NCBI RefSeq assembly: GCF_016907335.1 | Contig: NZ_JAFBBT010000001.1 | Location: 2,728,001 to 2,792,000, forward strand | Direction of reading: 5' to 3' | DNA length: 64,000 nt | DNA from: Curtobacterium herbarum | Lineage (GTDB): Bacteria > Actinomycetota > Actinomycetes > Actinomycetales > Microbacteriaceae | Shown: positions 50,706-58,870 of the stretch, one piece after another | Layout: each line of letters starts with the position of its first letter | How positions within the stretch are numbered: position 1 is the stretch's first letter | Position numbers and translations under genes: made by a program | Notes under the pieces: generated by a model | Database searches by the model: none | Told to the model about the DNA's origin: nothing | The model's input: only the letters and a program-made list of their open reading frames with translations

Positions 50706-51049
50706 GGTGTCTCCTTCCGAATGGCCCGCCGGGCGTTCCCAGCGGGTGCTGTTCACGGATGAGACGGGCTGGAGAGGACGTTCGTCACGGCGTCGTCACG
50801 ACTTCCAGCGGGATGCCAGGAACGCGCCCCTCCGGGGGGTCTGATCTGTACCCCGATGCCGTCCGACTGCCGATAGCGGCTCGGTCCGTGCGCGGGATCC
50901 CCGATCCGGGGTGACCCACCGATCCGCGTGGGCACGGCGATCGACCGGTGCCGCGCCTCCCGGCCGTGGGCACGCGCGGCCGACGCTCGCGCGCACGAGG
51001 GGTACAGCGGGGCTGGGGAGCCGGGCGGCTCGACCGGTAGGAACGAGTC
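50706..51049. other. Divergent promoter region, asp23 operon/hydrolase-dehydrogenase operon
   Basis: 344 bp with no gene. A CCCCGATCCGGGG inverted repeat lies near 50898-50912, and GGGGTACAG on the minus strand (50850 region) resembles a sigma-B-type -10 element but lacks a convincing -35. TAGGAA precedes the hydrolase ATG by about eight bases as a ribosome site. Confidence 0.35.
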
Positions 51050-52399
51050 ATGACTGCGACCGCGTTCTGTCTCCACGCCCTCGGGTCGAGTTCTGAGGAG
51101 TTCGCCGCGTTGCGCGCCCGGCTCAGCGGCACGGTCGACCTGGTCGGCATCGACCTCCCCGGCTTCGGGTCCAGCTCCGCCGTCACCGGCACGACCGTCG
51201 AGGAGATGGCCGTGCACGTCGAGCGGGCCATCGGCACGAGCGGCGCCACCGAGTGGGCGCTGGTCGGCCACTCGATGGGCGGCAAGGTCGCCTCGGTCGT
51301 CGCCGGTCGCACGATGAGCGGGGCGAACGGACTGTTCGGGCTGCGGGCCGTCGTGCTCCTGGCCGCGTCTCCCCTCTCCCCCGAGCCCATGGACGAGGAG
51401 CGCCGCGCGTCGATGCTCGCCTGGGCCGCCGACCACGAGATCGGTCCCGACGAAGCCGCCGAGTTCGTCGACGCGAACACCGCCGACCGACTCGCTCCGG
51501 AGCCGTACGCGATGGCCGTCCACGACGTCCGGCGCGCCGACCCCGCAGCCTGGACCGCATGGCTGCTCCGCGGCAGCCGCGAGGACTGGTCCGACGCGAT
51601 CGCACCGAGCCCGGTGCCCGCACTCGTGCTCGCCGGAGCCGAGGACGGCGACCTGGGACCGGACGCTCAGCGCGAGGTGAACCTGCCGCACTGGCCGCGC
51701 GGCGAGTTCGACGTGGTCCCGGGAGCCGCCCACCTGCTGCCGTGGGAGCAGCCCGACGCCGTCGCCGACCGGATCCGCTCCTTCTGGGAACGCCGAGTCG
51801 ACCACGGCCCCGCCGTCCCCGCCGCGTCGGCCCGGATCATCGCCTCACCCCGCGTGAGCGCCAAGAACCGCGGTGTCCTGGCCGCCCGCGCGCTGCCGGA
51901 CGACCCGGCCGCACGACCGCGCGCGCTCTCCGTCGCACAGCTCGACACGCTCCGCGCCGTCGCCCGCGTCGTGGTGCCGCAGCCCGCCGAGCGACAGATC
52001 GACCTGGCGATCCGCGTCGACGCGCAGCTGGCCGACGGTCTGGGTGACGGCTGGCGCGTCGACGGGCTGCCCGCCGACGCGGACGCCTACCGGGCAGCGC
52101 TCGACGTGCTCGCCCCGGAGGCCGCCGTCTCGGACGAGCGCCTGGCCGACGTCCTCGACGCGGTCGACGACGGCACGTACACCCCCGCCGGCGGCATCCT
52201 CGACGGCGGGCAGTTGCGCGCCTGGTTCGAGGACGCCGGCGTCGACCTCGTCAAGCAGTGGCTCGCCCACCCGGCGACGATGGCCGCGATCGACTACGAC
52301 GGCTTCGCCAACGGCGGGGACGGCGTGCGCAAGCAGGGCTTCCAGCTGCTGGGAGCCGGACAACGCGAAGCATGGGAACCGGACGGAGCAACACCATGA
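51050..52399 (+). CDS. Alpha/beta-hydrolase fused to a gluconate-2-dehydrogenase-subunit-3-like domain
   Basis: 449 residues. The first ~245 form an alpha/beta-hydrolase: FCLHALGSSSEEF, nucleophile Ser75 in GHSMGGK, VLAGAEDGDL (Asp) and His228 in GAAHLLPWEQP. After a ~40-residue linker (SAKNRGVLAARALPDDPAAR), residues ~290-449 match the small subunit found next to actinobacterial GMC dehydrogenases (DUF5987/gluconate 2-dehydrogenase subunit 3: LDTLRAVARVVVPQPAERQI, YTPAGGILDGGQLRAWFEDA, WLAHPATMAAIDYDGFANGG). The two parts are usually separate genes. The stop overlaps the flavoprotein ATG (ATGA), so the fusion and its partner are made together. Confidence 0.87.
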   Translation: MTATAFCLHALGSSSEEFAALRARLSGTVDLVGIDLPGFGSSSAVTGTTVEEMAVHVERAIGTSGATEWALVGHSMGGKVASVVAGRTMSGANGLFGLRAVVLLAASPLSPEPMDEERRASMLAWAADHEIGPDEAAEFVDANTADRLAPEPYAMAVHDVRRADPAAWTAWLLRGSREDWSDAIAPSPVPALVLAGAEDGDLGPDAQREVNLPHWPRGEFDVVPGAAHLLPWEQPDAVADRIRSFWERRVDHGPAVPAASARIIASPRVSAKNRGVLAARALPDDPAARPRALSVAQLDTLRAVARVVVPQPAERQIDLAIRVDAQLADGLGDGWRVDGLPADADAYRAALDVLAPEAAVSDERLADVLDAVDDGTYTPAGGILDGGQLRAWFEDAGVDLVKQWLAHPATMAAIDYDGFANGGDGVRKQGFQLLGAGQREAWEPDGATP

Positions 52400-53985
52400 G
52401 GCTCGAACACCAGCGCCACCACGGCGAGGACGAGATCGTGGACGCGGTCGTCGTCGGCACCGGAGCGGGCGGCGCACCGCTGCTCGCGAGCCTGGCGCGC
52501 GCGGGCCTCCGCGTCGTCGCGCTCGAGGCCGGCCGCAACACCGAACCGGGCGACCACCTGCCCGACGAGGTCGAGGCACCGGCGGACATCAACTGGATGG
52601 AGGAGCGGATCAGCGGCGGCGGCGCCCCGACCGCCTTCGGTCCGAACAACAGCGGCACCGGGGTCGGCGGTTCGACACTGCACTGGGGAGCCTTCACGCC
52701 CCGTCCGAGTGCGCACGACCTGCACCTGGCGACGGAGTCCGGGCAGGGGCACGACTGGCCGATCGACCACGCCGAGCTGATCCGCTACATCGAGCAGGTC
52801 GAGCACGACGTGGGGGTCGCCGGACCCGAGCACTACCCGTGGGACCCGTCCCGTCGGTACGCGATGCGCCCGCCCGGTCGGAACGCGTCGTCGGACATGA
52901 TGATGCGGGGCGCCGCGGCGGTCGGCATCACCGCGACCGACGCCCCGGTCGCCCTCACCACCGAGGACCGGCACCAGGAGCACCACGGTCTCCGGCACGC
53001 CTGCGTCTCGTGCGGTTCCTGCCACCAGGGCTGCCGCAACGGCGCGAAGGTGTCGATGGACACCACCTACCTGCCCGCCGCCGTCGCGTTCGGTGCGGAG
53101 ATCCGCCCCGAGGCCTTCGTGCACGGCATCGAGCTCGACGCCCGCGGCCAGGTCGAGGCGGTCGTGTACCGCCAGGGCGGCCGCGACCACCGGCAGCGGA
53201 CCCGCGCGCTCGTGCTCGCCGCCGGTGGTGTCGAGACCCCACGCCTGCTGCTGCACACCGGACTGGCGAACAGCAGCGACCAGGTCGGTCGGAACTTCAC
53301 CGCCCACGGCGCCACCCAGGTGTGGGCACGGTTCGACGAGTCGATGCGGTCGTACCGCGGCTACCCCTCGTCGATCATCACCGAGGACTTCATCCGCCCG
53401 AGCGACGCGGACTTCGCCGGTGGCTACCTGATCCAGAGCCTGGGCGTGCAGCCGCTGACCTTCGCGACCTCCCTGGTCCGGGGCGGCGGCCTCCGTGGCG
53501 CGGCCCTCGTGCAGGCGATGCGCGACTACCCGCACATGGCCGGCGTCGGGATCAACGCCGAGTGCCTGCCGTACGAGGACAACCGGCTCGTGCTCGGTGA
53601 CGAGGTCGACGAGCACGGCATCCGCAAGGCCACGATCACCTTCACCCCGGGTGAGAACGAGGACGCCATCGGCCGGCACGCGGTGCGCACGATGACGGCC
53701 ATCGTCGAGGCGGCCGGCGGGCAGGACGTCCGGGTCCTCGAACGGACCGCGCACACCATCGGCACCGCGCGCATGGGTGCCGACGCCGGCAGTTCGGTCG
53801 TCGACGCCGCGGGTCGCTCGTGGGACGTCCCGAACCTGTGGGTCTGCGACAACTCGGTGTTCCCGAGTGCGGTCATCGCCAACCCGGCCCTGACGATCAT
53901 GGCGCTGTCCCTGCGGACGGCCGACCGCATGCTCCGCGGGGACGCGGCGGCAGACCGGGCGGCGGGCCAGGTGGTCGCTGCCTGA
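52396..53985 (+). CDS. GMC-family FAD-dependent oxidoreductase, dehydrogenase large subunit
   Basis: 529 residues. FAD site VVVGTGAGGAPLLASLARAG and ADINWMEERISGGGAP, GTGVGGSTLHWGAFTPR, and the C-terminal catalytic block HTIGTARMG...NLWVCDNSVFPS...NPALTIMALSLRTA. A Cys set C203-x2-C206-x2-C209-x3-C213 (ACVSCGSCHQGC) fits an iron-sulfur cluster as proposed for related FAD dehydrogenases. It probably oxidises a sugar, alcohol or sterol and passes electrons to the fused small subunit. Co-translated with the upstream fusion. Confidence 0.92.
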   Translation: MRLEHQRHHGEDEIVDAVVVGTGAGGAPLLASLARAGLRVVALEAGRNTEPGDHLPDEVEAPADINWMEERISGGGAPTAFGPNNSGTGVGGSTLHWGAFTPRPSAHDLHLATESGQGHDWPIDHAELIRYIEQVEHDVGVAGPEHYPWDPSRRYAMRPPGRNASSDMMMRGAAAVGITATDAPVALTTEDRHQEHHGLRHACVSCGSCHQGCRNGAKVSMDTTYLPAAVAFGAEIRPEAFVHGIELDARGQVEAVVYRQGGRDHRQRTRALVLAAGGVETPRLLLHTGLANSSDQVGRNFTAHGATQVWARFDESMRSYRGYPSSIITEDFIRPSDADFAGGYLIQSLGVQPLTFATSLVRGGGLRGAALVQAMRDYPHMAGVGINAECLPYEDNRLVLGDEVDEHGIRKATITFTPGENEDAIGRHAVRTMTAIVEAAGGQDVRVLERTAHTIGTARMGADAGSSVVDAAGRSWDVPNLWVCDNSVFPSAVIANPALTIMALSLRTADRMLRGDAAADRAAGQVVAA

Positions 53986-54173
53986 CCGGCGACAGCTGGT
54001 CGGTGATAACACCTCCGTGACGAGCGCGTCAACCCCTGAACGCTTCACGGACGGCTGCGTACCGTGTCAATCAGCGAGCTCCGCTCGACGTCCAGTTCCG
54101 CGAACGTCGACGGAGTGCTGACAGGGACAGCAGCGATCCGGCCGCCTGCGCGGTGGTCGACAGGGAGACGATC

Positions 54174-55181
54174 ATGACCAGCATGCTCGACGCCATCGCC
54201 CGGCGGGCCGAGACCACGACGCGGGGAGCCGATGCGGTCGGACCGGTGCGGATCGAGGCCGCCGGGAGCTCGAGCGACGCGGTCGTCGCCGACGTCGGTC
54301 GCCTCTACGACGGACACGACTGGGAGGCCCGGACCACCGACCACCCCTTCGCCTACCGGTACAGCGCGGTCGGCGACAGCGACGTGACGCTCCGCCGCTC
54401 CCAGATCGGCGGCACGATCCGCGGGGCGATCCCCCGGTCAGCCGACTACGTCGTGCAGTGGATCACCGCCGGGTACGGGGTCCCCGACGTCACCGAGGAC
54501 CGGGTGCCGCTGCAGCTCGACGTGCCGATGCTCTTCCCGACCGCCCGCGAGTTCGTCTTCGAGTACCAGGACTACGACCAACGGCTCGTGCACATGTCCC
54601 GCCGACTCGTCCACGAGGTCGCCGACGAGCTGTTCCACACCGGACAGGTCACCGACCTCGGCATCGACCACCTGCGCACCCTCGACCCCGCCGCGATCAC
54701 GCAGTGGCGGAGCAGCCTGGCCATGCTGTCCCGGGAGCTGAAGACGGGCGGCGTCGACACCCTGCTCTGGCACACCCTGACGCGCGGGACCGCGGCCGCG
54801 TTCCTCCGGATGTACCCGCCGACCGCGACGGCCCTGCCGCCCGCCGTGCTGCTGCCCCGACGGACCCGGTTGCGCGCCGCCGTCGAGTACGTCCACGAAC
54901 ACGTCGCCGAGCCGATGAGCGTCTCGGACATCGCCGAGGCCGCCGGGCTGAGCGTCCGCGCCACCCAGGAGGCGTTCCAGCGACACCTGGACCAGACCCC
55001 GATGACGTACCTGCTGCGGGCTCGGCTGGACCGGGTCCGCCGTGACCTCCTGCAGGCGGACGCCTCGGCGACGTCCGTGCAGGACATCGCACGGCGCTGG
55101 GGCTTCGCGCACCTCGGCCGGTTCTCGGCGGCGTACCGGAACGAGTTCGGCGAGTACCCGCGGGCGACGCTGCGCAGCTGA
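54174..55181 (+). CDS. AraC-family transcriptional regulator
   Basis: 335 residues from ATG 54174 (CAGGGAG ten bases upstream; GTG 54153 would add seven). N-terminal domain of the paralogue group (FAYRYSAVGDSDVTLRRSQI, PMLFPTAREFVFEYQDYDQR). DNA-binding domain: MSVSDIAEAAGLSVRATQEA and RRWGFAHLGRFSAAYRNEFG, ending RATLRS. A GGTGATAACACC inverted repeat (54002-54013) lies upstream. Likely to control the preceding dehydrogenase operon or itself. Confidence 0.88.
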   Translation: MTSMLDAIARRAETTTRGADAVGPVRIEAAGSSSDAVVADVGRLYDGHDWEARTTDHPFAYRYSAVGDSDVTLRRSQIGGTIRGAIPRSADYVVQWITAGYGVPDVTEDRVPLQLDVPMLFPTAREFVFEYQDYDQRLVHMSRRLVHEVADELFHTGQVTDLGIDHLRTLDPAAITQWRSSLAMLSRELKTGGVDTLLWHTLTRGTAAAFLRMYPPTATALPPAVLLPRRTRLRAAVEYVHEHVAEPMSVSDIAEAAGLSVRATQEAFQRHLDQTPMTYLLRARLDRVRRDLLQADASATSVQDIARRWGFAHLGRFSAAYRNEFGEYPRATLRS

Positions 55182-55236
55182 GCACGGCGTGCCGACGCCG
55201 CGTCCGCTCCGCTGAGCCGCGCTGTCACCCGGCTCC

Positions 55237-55935
55237 CTACTTGTAGGCGTTGACCGGCCCGGCGTCCATCGTCACGGACCCGTCGGCGTTCACCACGGGC
55301 CGCCGCTCGGACTTCGGCGCCGAGTACAGCTCGACCTTCTCGACGTGCACCTGCTCGCCGTTCGTGATGACGCCGGGCACGCACGAGTAGACCTTGTCGT
55401 TGCTGTCGGCGTCGCGAGCCGCGATCTCGACGACGTCGCCTGCGCCGTTGTCGATCGTCATGCCGACCTGGTACCGGCGGAACGACCCGGTGCCGTTCGA
55501 CTGCGCCGAGTAGACCACCGGCACGATGCGGTCGATCTCCGGCGTCAGGGTGATCTCGACGACCTCGTCCGCCATCGTCGTCGCGCCCCGGGCACCGCGT
55601 CGCTGGTCGCCGAGGTGCACCACGGCGCCGTCGGCGGTCCGCGGTGTGAACGCCCGGTCGGTCTTCGTGCCGAACTGCGACACCGTCTCGACGTGCCCGT
55701 CCCGGTAGCGGACCAGGGCGTACACGTCGTAGTCGGTGCTGTTCGGCCAGGAGATCGTGACCGTCGTCTTCTGGGTCTTCCGGAGGCTGACGGTCTGACG
55801 CTTCTCGAGGCTGATGCGTCCGGTGGCGACGCCGAGGTCCGTGACCGGGCCGGTCGCCGGCGCGGCCGGTGCCGCAGGTGCCGCAGGTGCCGCTGCGACC
55901 TCGTCCTGCTTGTTCTTCTTGCCGATCCCGAACAT
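55237..55935 (-). CDS. TerD-family protein
   Basis: 232 residues. MFGIGKKNKQDE start, an Ala/Pro linker (~12-30), then a TerD-like beta-sandwich: VSLRKTQKTTVTISWPNSTD, YDVYALVRYRDGH, AVVHLGDQRRGA, EIDRIVPVVYSAQSNGTGSF. TerD proteins bind calcium and occur in tellurite and general stress loci; ligands like DYDVYA are visible. Only one copy is seen, without terABC-type neighbours, so a general stress role is more likely than tellurite resistance. A 12-bp repeat lies in its leader. Confidence 0.82.
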   Translation of the reverse strand: MFGIGKKNKQDEVAAAPAAPAAPAAPATGPVTDLGVATGRISLEKRQTVSLRKTQKTTVTISWPNSTDYDVYALVRYRDGHVETVSQFGTKTDRAFTPRTADGAVVHLGDQRRGARGATTMADEVVEITLTPEIDRIVPVVYSAQSNGTGSFRRYQVGMTIDNGAGDVVEIAARDADSNDKVYSCVPGVITNGEQVHVEKVELYSAPKSERRPVVNADGSVTMDAGPVNAYK

Positions 55936-55945
55936 GTCGTCCCCC

Positions 55946-55981
55946 GTCGTCGTACTGGTCGTCGTACTGGTCGTCGTACTG
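55946..55981 (-). repeat. Three 12-bp repeats in the TerD-gene leader
   Basis: GTCGTCGTACTG occurs three times, ending 11 bp upstream of the start codon (minus strand CAGTACGACGAC). It shares the AGTACGAC core with the repeat upstream of csbD (48521-48547). Confidence 0.9.
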
Positions 55982-56142
55982 GTCGTCGATGACCATGGTG
56001 CCGTGGAGGCGGCCACACGGCCAGCGACCGCCCCGTTCTGTGGAGAACCGACGAGGTCACGACCACCTGTGCAGGGCCAGTCGAGGCGCCAGCTGGTGGC
56101 GAGCCTCCAGTGCGGTCGGCACCGACGGGTAGAACTGGTGTC

Positions 56143-56655
56143 ATGACCCGACGCAGCTCCTTCCACCCCACCCCCGACATCCCCGGACCCGGTCAGGAGT
56201 CCGTGTGGGACTACCCGCGCCCGCCGCGGGTCGAGCGGACCGACGCCCGCGTCGTCGTCCGGCTCGGCGGTCAGGTCATCGCCGACACGACCGGGGCGGT
56301 CCGGGTGCTCGAGACCAGTCACCCGCCGGTCTACTACCTGCCGATCGCGGACTTCGTGCCCGACGCCCTCGTCCCCACCAGCGGGTCGAGCATGTGCGAG
56401 TTCAAGGGCAGTGCCTCGTACTTCGACGTGCACGGCGGCGACCAGGTCGTCGGGCGCGGCGCCTGGACCTACCGGACGCCGTGGGAGGGCTACGGCGAAC
56501 TGCGCGACCTGGTGGCCGTGTACCCGTCGCAGATGGACTCGTGCGAGATCGCCGGCGAACGGGTCCGCGCGCAGGCCGGTGACTTCTACGGCGGCTGGAT
56601 CACCGCGGACATCGTCGGTCCGTTCAAGGGCGAGCCGGGGACGCTCGGGTGGTGA
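56143..56655 (+). CDS. DUF427 domain protein
   Basis: 170 residues. DUF427 core: RVVVRLGGQVIADTTGAVRV, LETSHPPVYYLPIADFVPDA, CEFKGSASYFDVHGGDQVV and the late VAVYPSQMDSCEIAGERV. The fold is a small beta-barrel of unknown function. The ATG is at 56143. The downstream gene starts in a GTGA overlap, so both are made together. Confidence 0.9.
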   Translation: MTRRSSFHPTPDIPGPGQESVWDYPRPPRVERTDARVVVRLGGQVIADTTGAVRVLETSHPPVYYLPIADFVPDALVPTSGSSMCEFKGSASYFDVHGGDQVVGRGAWTYRTPWEGYGELRDLVAVYPSQMDSCEIAGERVRAQAGDFYGGWITADIVGPFKGEPGTLGW

Positions 56656-56966
56656 CGGAGGCTCCGCTGCCGTCCGGCACCACCCGTCGCCGGGTCGAGC
56701 TCCGGCTGCACGAGCCGTGGTTCGCCTGGGGCGCGCGGCCGACCGTCGTCGTGGACGGCGTCAGCCAGCCGGCGCAGTGGGGGTCCGGCACGTGGGCGCT
56801 GCCCGACGCGGGCAGCGTGGAGTTCGCCGTCTTCGGCATCAACCGCAGGTGGCGGTTCGGCGCGGCCTCGGTGCGCGTCGATGCGGCGGCAGCGGCGGGT
56901 GCGGTGATCGAGTACCGGGCCGGTGCGCTGCCGTTCGGGCCGGGGACGCTGGTCGTGCGCGGCTGA
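56652..56966 (+). CDS. Hypothetical beta-rich protein coupled to DUF427
   Basis: 104 residues from GTG 56652 (GTGA overlap; GTG 56649 is alternative). Strand-rich sequence RVELRLHEPWFAWGARPTVV, VDGVSQPAQWGSGTWALPDA, VEFAVFGINRRWRFGAASV suggests a single beta-sandwich. No signal peptide. Function unknown. Confidence 0.65.
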   Translation: MTEAPLPSGTTRRRVELRLHEPWFAWGARPTVVVDGVSQPAQWGSGTWALPDAGSVEFAVFGINRRWRFGAASVRVDAAAAAGAVIEYRAGALPFGPGTLVVRG

Positions 56967-56987
56967 GGAACCGACCGGGCCGGCGGT

Positions 56988-57059
56988 CGTCGGGCCGTCG
57001 GGCCGTCGGGCCGTCGGGCCGTCAGGCCGTCAGGCCGTCAGGCCGTCAGGCCGTCAGGC
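56988..57059. repeat. Nine 8-bp tandem repeats at a convergent junction
   Basis: Four CGTCGGGC followed by five CGTCAGGC units without interruption. On the minus strand CGTCAGGC reads GCCTGACG, so the stop codon of the gene at 57054 lies inside the last unit. Confidence 0.97.
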
Positions 57060-57347
57060 CCGTTCGGACCGGCGGGCCAGGACGGTGCGGGTGCGCTCCT
57101 CGAGGTCGCCGATGAACTCCCGGTGCTCGGGCTCGAGCAGGTCGTCCGCCGCGGGCTCGGCGAGCAGGGGGACGCCGGGTCCGAGGAGCACCTCGACGGC
57201 GATCGGCACGCCCGCGATGTCGACGGCCGGGATCGCGACGAGGTCGCTGCTGCCGGCCTGTCCGAGGGCGACCGCGTACCGCATCACCGCGGAGGCGGCG
57301 GCACTGCTGGTGAGGACGGATGTCAGTCCGTAGACGACGTACTTCAT
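57054..57347 (-). CDS. Hypothetical protein
   Basis: 97 residues: MKYVVYGLTSVLTSSAAASA, AVALGQAGSSDLVAIPAVDI, AGVPIAVEVLLGPGVPLLAE, then HREFIGDLEERTRTVLARRS. A beta-alpha pattern without a membrane or signal segment. The stop is embedded in the 8-bp repeat array. Function unknown. Confidence 0.6.
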   Translation of the reverse strand: MKYVVYGLTSVLTSSAAASAVMRYAVALGQAGSSDLVAIPAVDIAGVPIAVEVLLGPGVPLLAEPAADDLLEPEHREFIGDLEERTRTVLARRSERA

Positions 57348-57681
57348 GGTGAACCGGGTTCTGACCAGTTCGATGCGTGCACGGCGGAGGCCGGCGGTGT
57401 GTGCACAGGTGTGGACCCCCGGGGAGAGGCGGGGCACCCGCAACCGAGTCAGGGCAACGGTCTCGTCGGGAACGCACGCATCGGGATGGTCCGTACGGGG
57501 CTCAACCTACACCGGCGGTCCCGGTTCGACGATGGCTGTCGTCCAGCGTTCACCCGGGCCGTCGACCCTGGCCGTCGACCCGGGCCAGCAGCGGGCCGCT
57601 CGATCGTCCGCCGCCGTCCGCGCACCCCCGTACGATCGTGTCGGGGAGCGGGGGCCGGATGTCCGAGGACCGGGTGGTGTC
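57348..57681. other. Divergent promoter region
   Basis: 334 bp without a supported gene. A TACGAT -10-like box lies at 57631-57636 on the plus strand. A nine-codon frame beginning MSEDRVVSW (57659) ends in a TGGTGA that overlaps the GTG candidates of the next gene and could act as a coupling leader. Confidence 0.35.
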
Positions 57682-58212
57682 GTGGTGACGGCCAGGGTGC
57701 TCCCCTGCGCACCGCGGAGTGCCACTGCGCTGCGGATCGGGGACCTCATCGGGGTCCAGGGGACCACCGGGCGGTGGGCGTGCCTCCAGGTCGTCGAGCT
57801 GATGCCCCGGAAGCGCACGCCGTTGATCGTCGCCCTCCTGCCGTGGCAGGGCGACGGCCCACCGACGGCCGACGCGGTCCGTGGGCTCCCGCCGATCGAC
57901 CGGGCGTTGACCCGCATCGAGGTCTTCACGGAGGGCGGGCTGCAGGTCGTCGACACCGTGGAACCCGCCGACGCCGGGCAGGAGCAGTGGACCGGGCCCA
58001 GCTACGTCGGCAAGTCGACCCTGGTGTGGGGCTGGATGGCCACGATCCGGCTCGCCGGGGAGTACGCGGACACCGGCGTGTTCCGCACCCGGCGAGCGGA
58101 GAGCACGGACGGGCACGGGCCGACGCCGGACCCGTCGACGCCGGGCCCGTCGACGCCGGACCCGTCGACGCCGGACCCGTCGACGCCGGGCCCTTCGACG
58201 ACGGACCGCTGA
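57682..58212 (+). CDS. Hypothetical protein with Pro/Ser/Thr-rich tail
   Basis: About 176 residues; GTG 57682 and GTG 57685 are both possible starts. The folded part (TALRIGDLIGVQGTTGRWAC, LQVVELMPRKRTPLIVALLP, LTRIEVFTEGGLQVVDTVEP) is beta-rich. The last ~28 residues are repeats of PDPST/PGPST encoded by a 15-bp tandem repeat. No known family. It ends 31 bp from the convergent PH-like gene. Confidence 0.55.
   Translation: MVTARVLPCAPRSATALRIGDLIGVQGTTGRWACLQVVELMPRKRTPLIVALLPWQGDGPPTADAVRGLPPIDRALTRIEVFTEGGLQVVDTVEPADAGQEQWTGPSYVGKSTLVWGWMATIRLAGEYADTGVFRTRRAESTDGHGPTPDPSTPGPSTPDPSTPDPSTPGPSTTDR
58131..58205 (+). repeat. 15-bp coding tandem repeat
   Basis: Five near-identical CCCGTCGACGCCGGA/G units encode the P-(S)-T-P tail of the preceding protein. 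In-frame copy changes would alter tail length without a frameshift. Confidence 0.93.
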
Positions 58213-58243
58213 GCGTCGGACGCGCGGGAGGCCCGGGGCCCGG

Positions 58244-58768
58244 TCAGCGCTTCGTCGGTCCGCCGGGGGCGACGTACGCGCCCCACGGACCGGGAGCGTG
58301 CTGCTCCAGCCACGCGCAGAGCTCACGGAAACCCGCGTACACGGAGAACACCGCGAAGAGCTTCCGGCGCCGGGCGTCGCGGGCGTTGAAGCCCGACCAG
58401 CGGCTGGCCTCGGTCTCGATCGTGGCGATGTCGGACGCCGACACCGTCCGCCACTGGCCGAAGCCGGAGCGGACGCGGAGGTGGTCCGGGAACGCCTCGA
58501 CGGCGGAGCGGGCGAGGCCGATCGTCAGGACGACCACCAGGGCGCAGACGACGAGGAACACCACGACGGCGATGAGGAACCCGGTCTCGGTGTCGTCACG
58601 CCCGGCCGTCGCCAGCAGCAGGAGCGCCGCGACGAGGAACCCGGCGACCGCCACGACGCGGGCGACCATGTACTGCCATCGACGCCGTCGGACACGGAAG
58701 AGCGGCCCGTCGCCGGCTGCACTGCGGCCCGCACTGCGCTCGCCCTGGGATGGTGCTGGAGTCGCCAT
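58244..58768 (-). CDS. Membrane protein with PH-like domain (bPH-type)
   Basis: 174 residues. A Ser/Gly-rich basic N terminus, two helices (VARVVAVAGFLVAALLLLAT; FLIAVVVFLVVCALVVVLTI), then a soluble part with SGFGQWRTVSASDIATIETE and KLFAVFSVYAGFRELCAWLE, the pattern of bacterial PH-domain proteins. Function unknown. It diverges from the Rhs gene, sharing a 102-bp promoter region. Confidence 0.65.
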   Translation of the reverse strand: MATPAPSQGERSAGRSAAGDGPLFRVRRRRWQYMVARVVAVAGFLVAALLLLATAGRDDTETGFLIAVVVFLVVCALVVVLTIGLARSAVEAFPDHLRVRSGFGQWRTVSASDIATIETEASRWSGFNARDARRRKLFAVFSVYAGFRELCAWLEQHAPGPWGAYVAPGGPTKR

Positions 58769-58801
58769 GCAGAACACCCTACGAGAAGTCGGCTGGTCCG
58801 G

Positions 58802-58807
58802 TAGCAT
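58802..58807 (+). promoter_or_regulatory. -10 box of the Rhs gene
   Basis: TAGCAT lies 63 bp upstream of the Rhs ATG in the divergent gap and matches the TAnnnT boxes seen before other genes in the window. No clear -35. Confidence 0.4.
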
Positions 58808-58870
58808 CGGGATGTTCGGCGCTGCTGTGGGGACATCGACAGTGCTCGACGACGACTCGGGGGGAACATC

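Noticed and set aside
55237..55935. A tellurite-resistance operon
   Set aside because: A single TerD-like gene without terA, terB, terC or terZ neighbours does not support that function.
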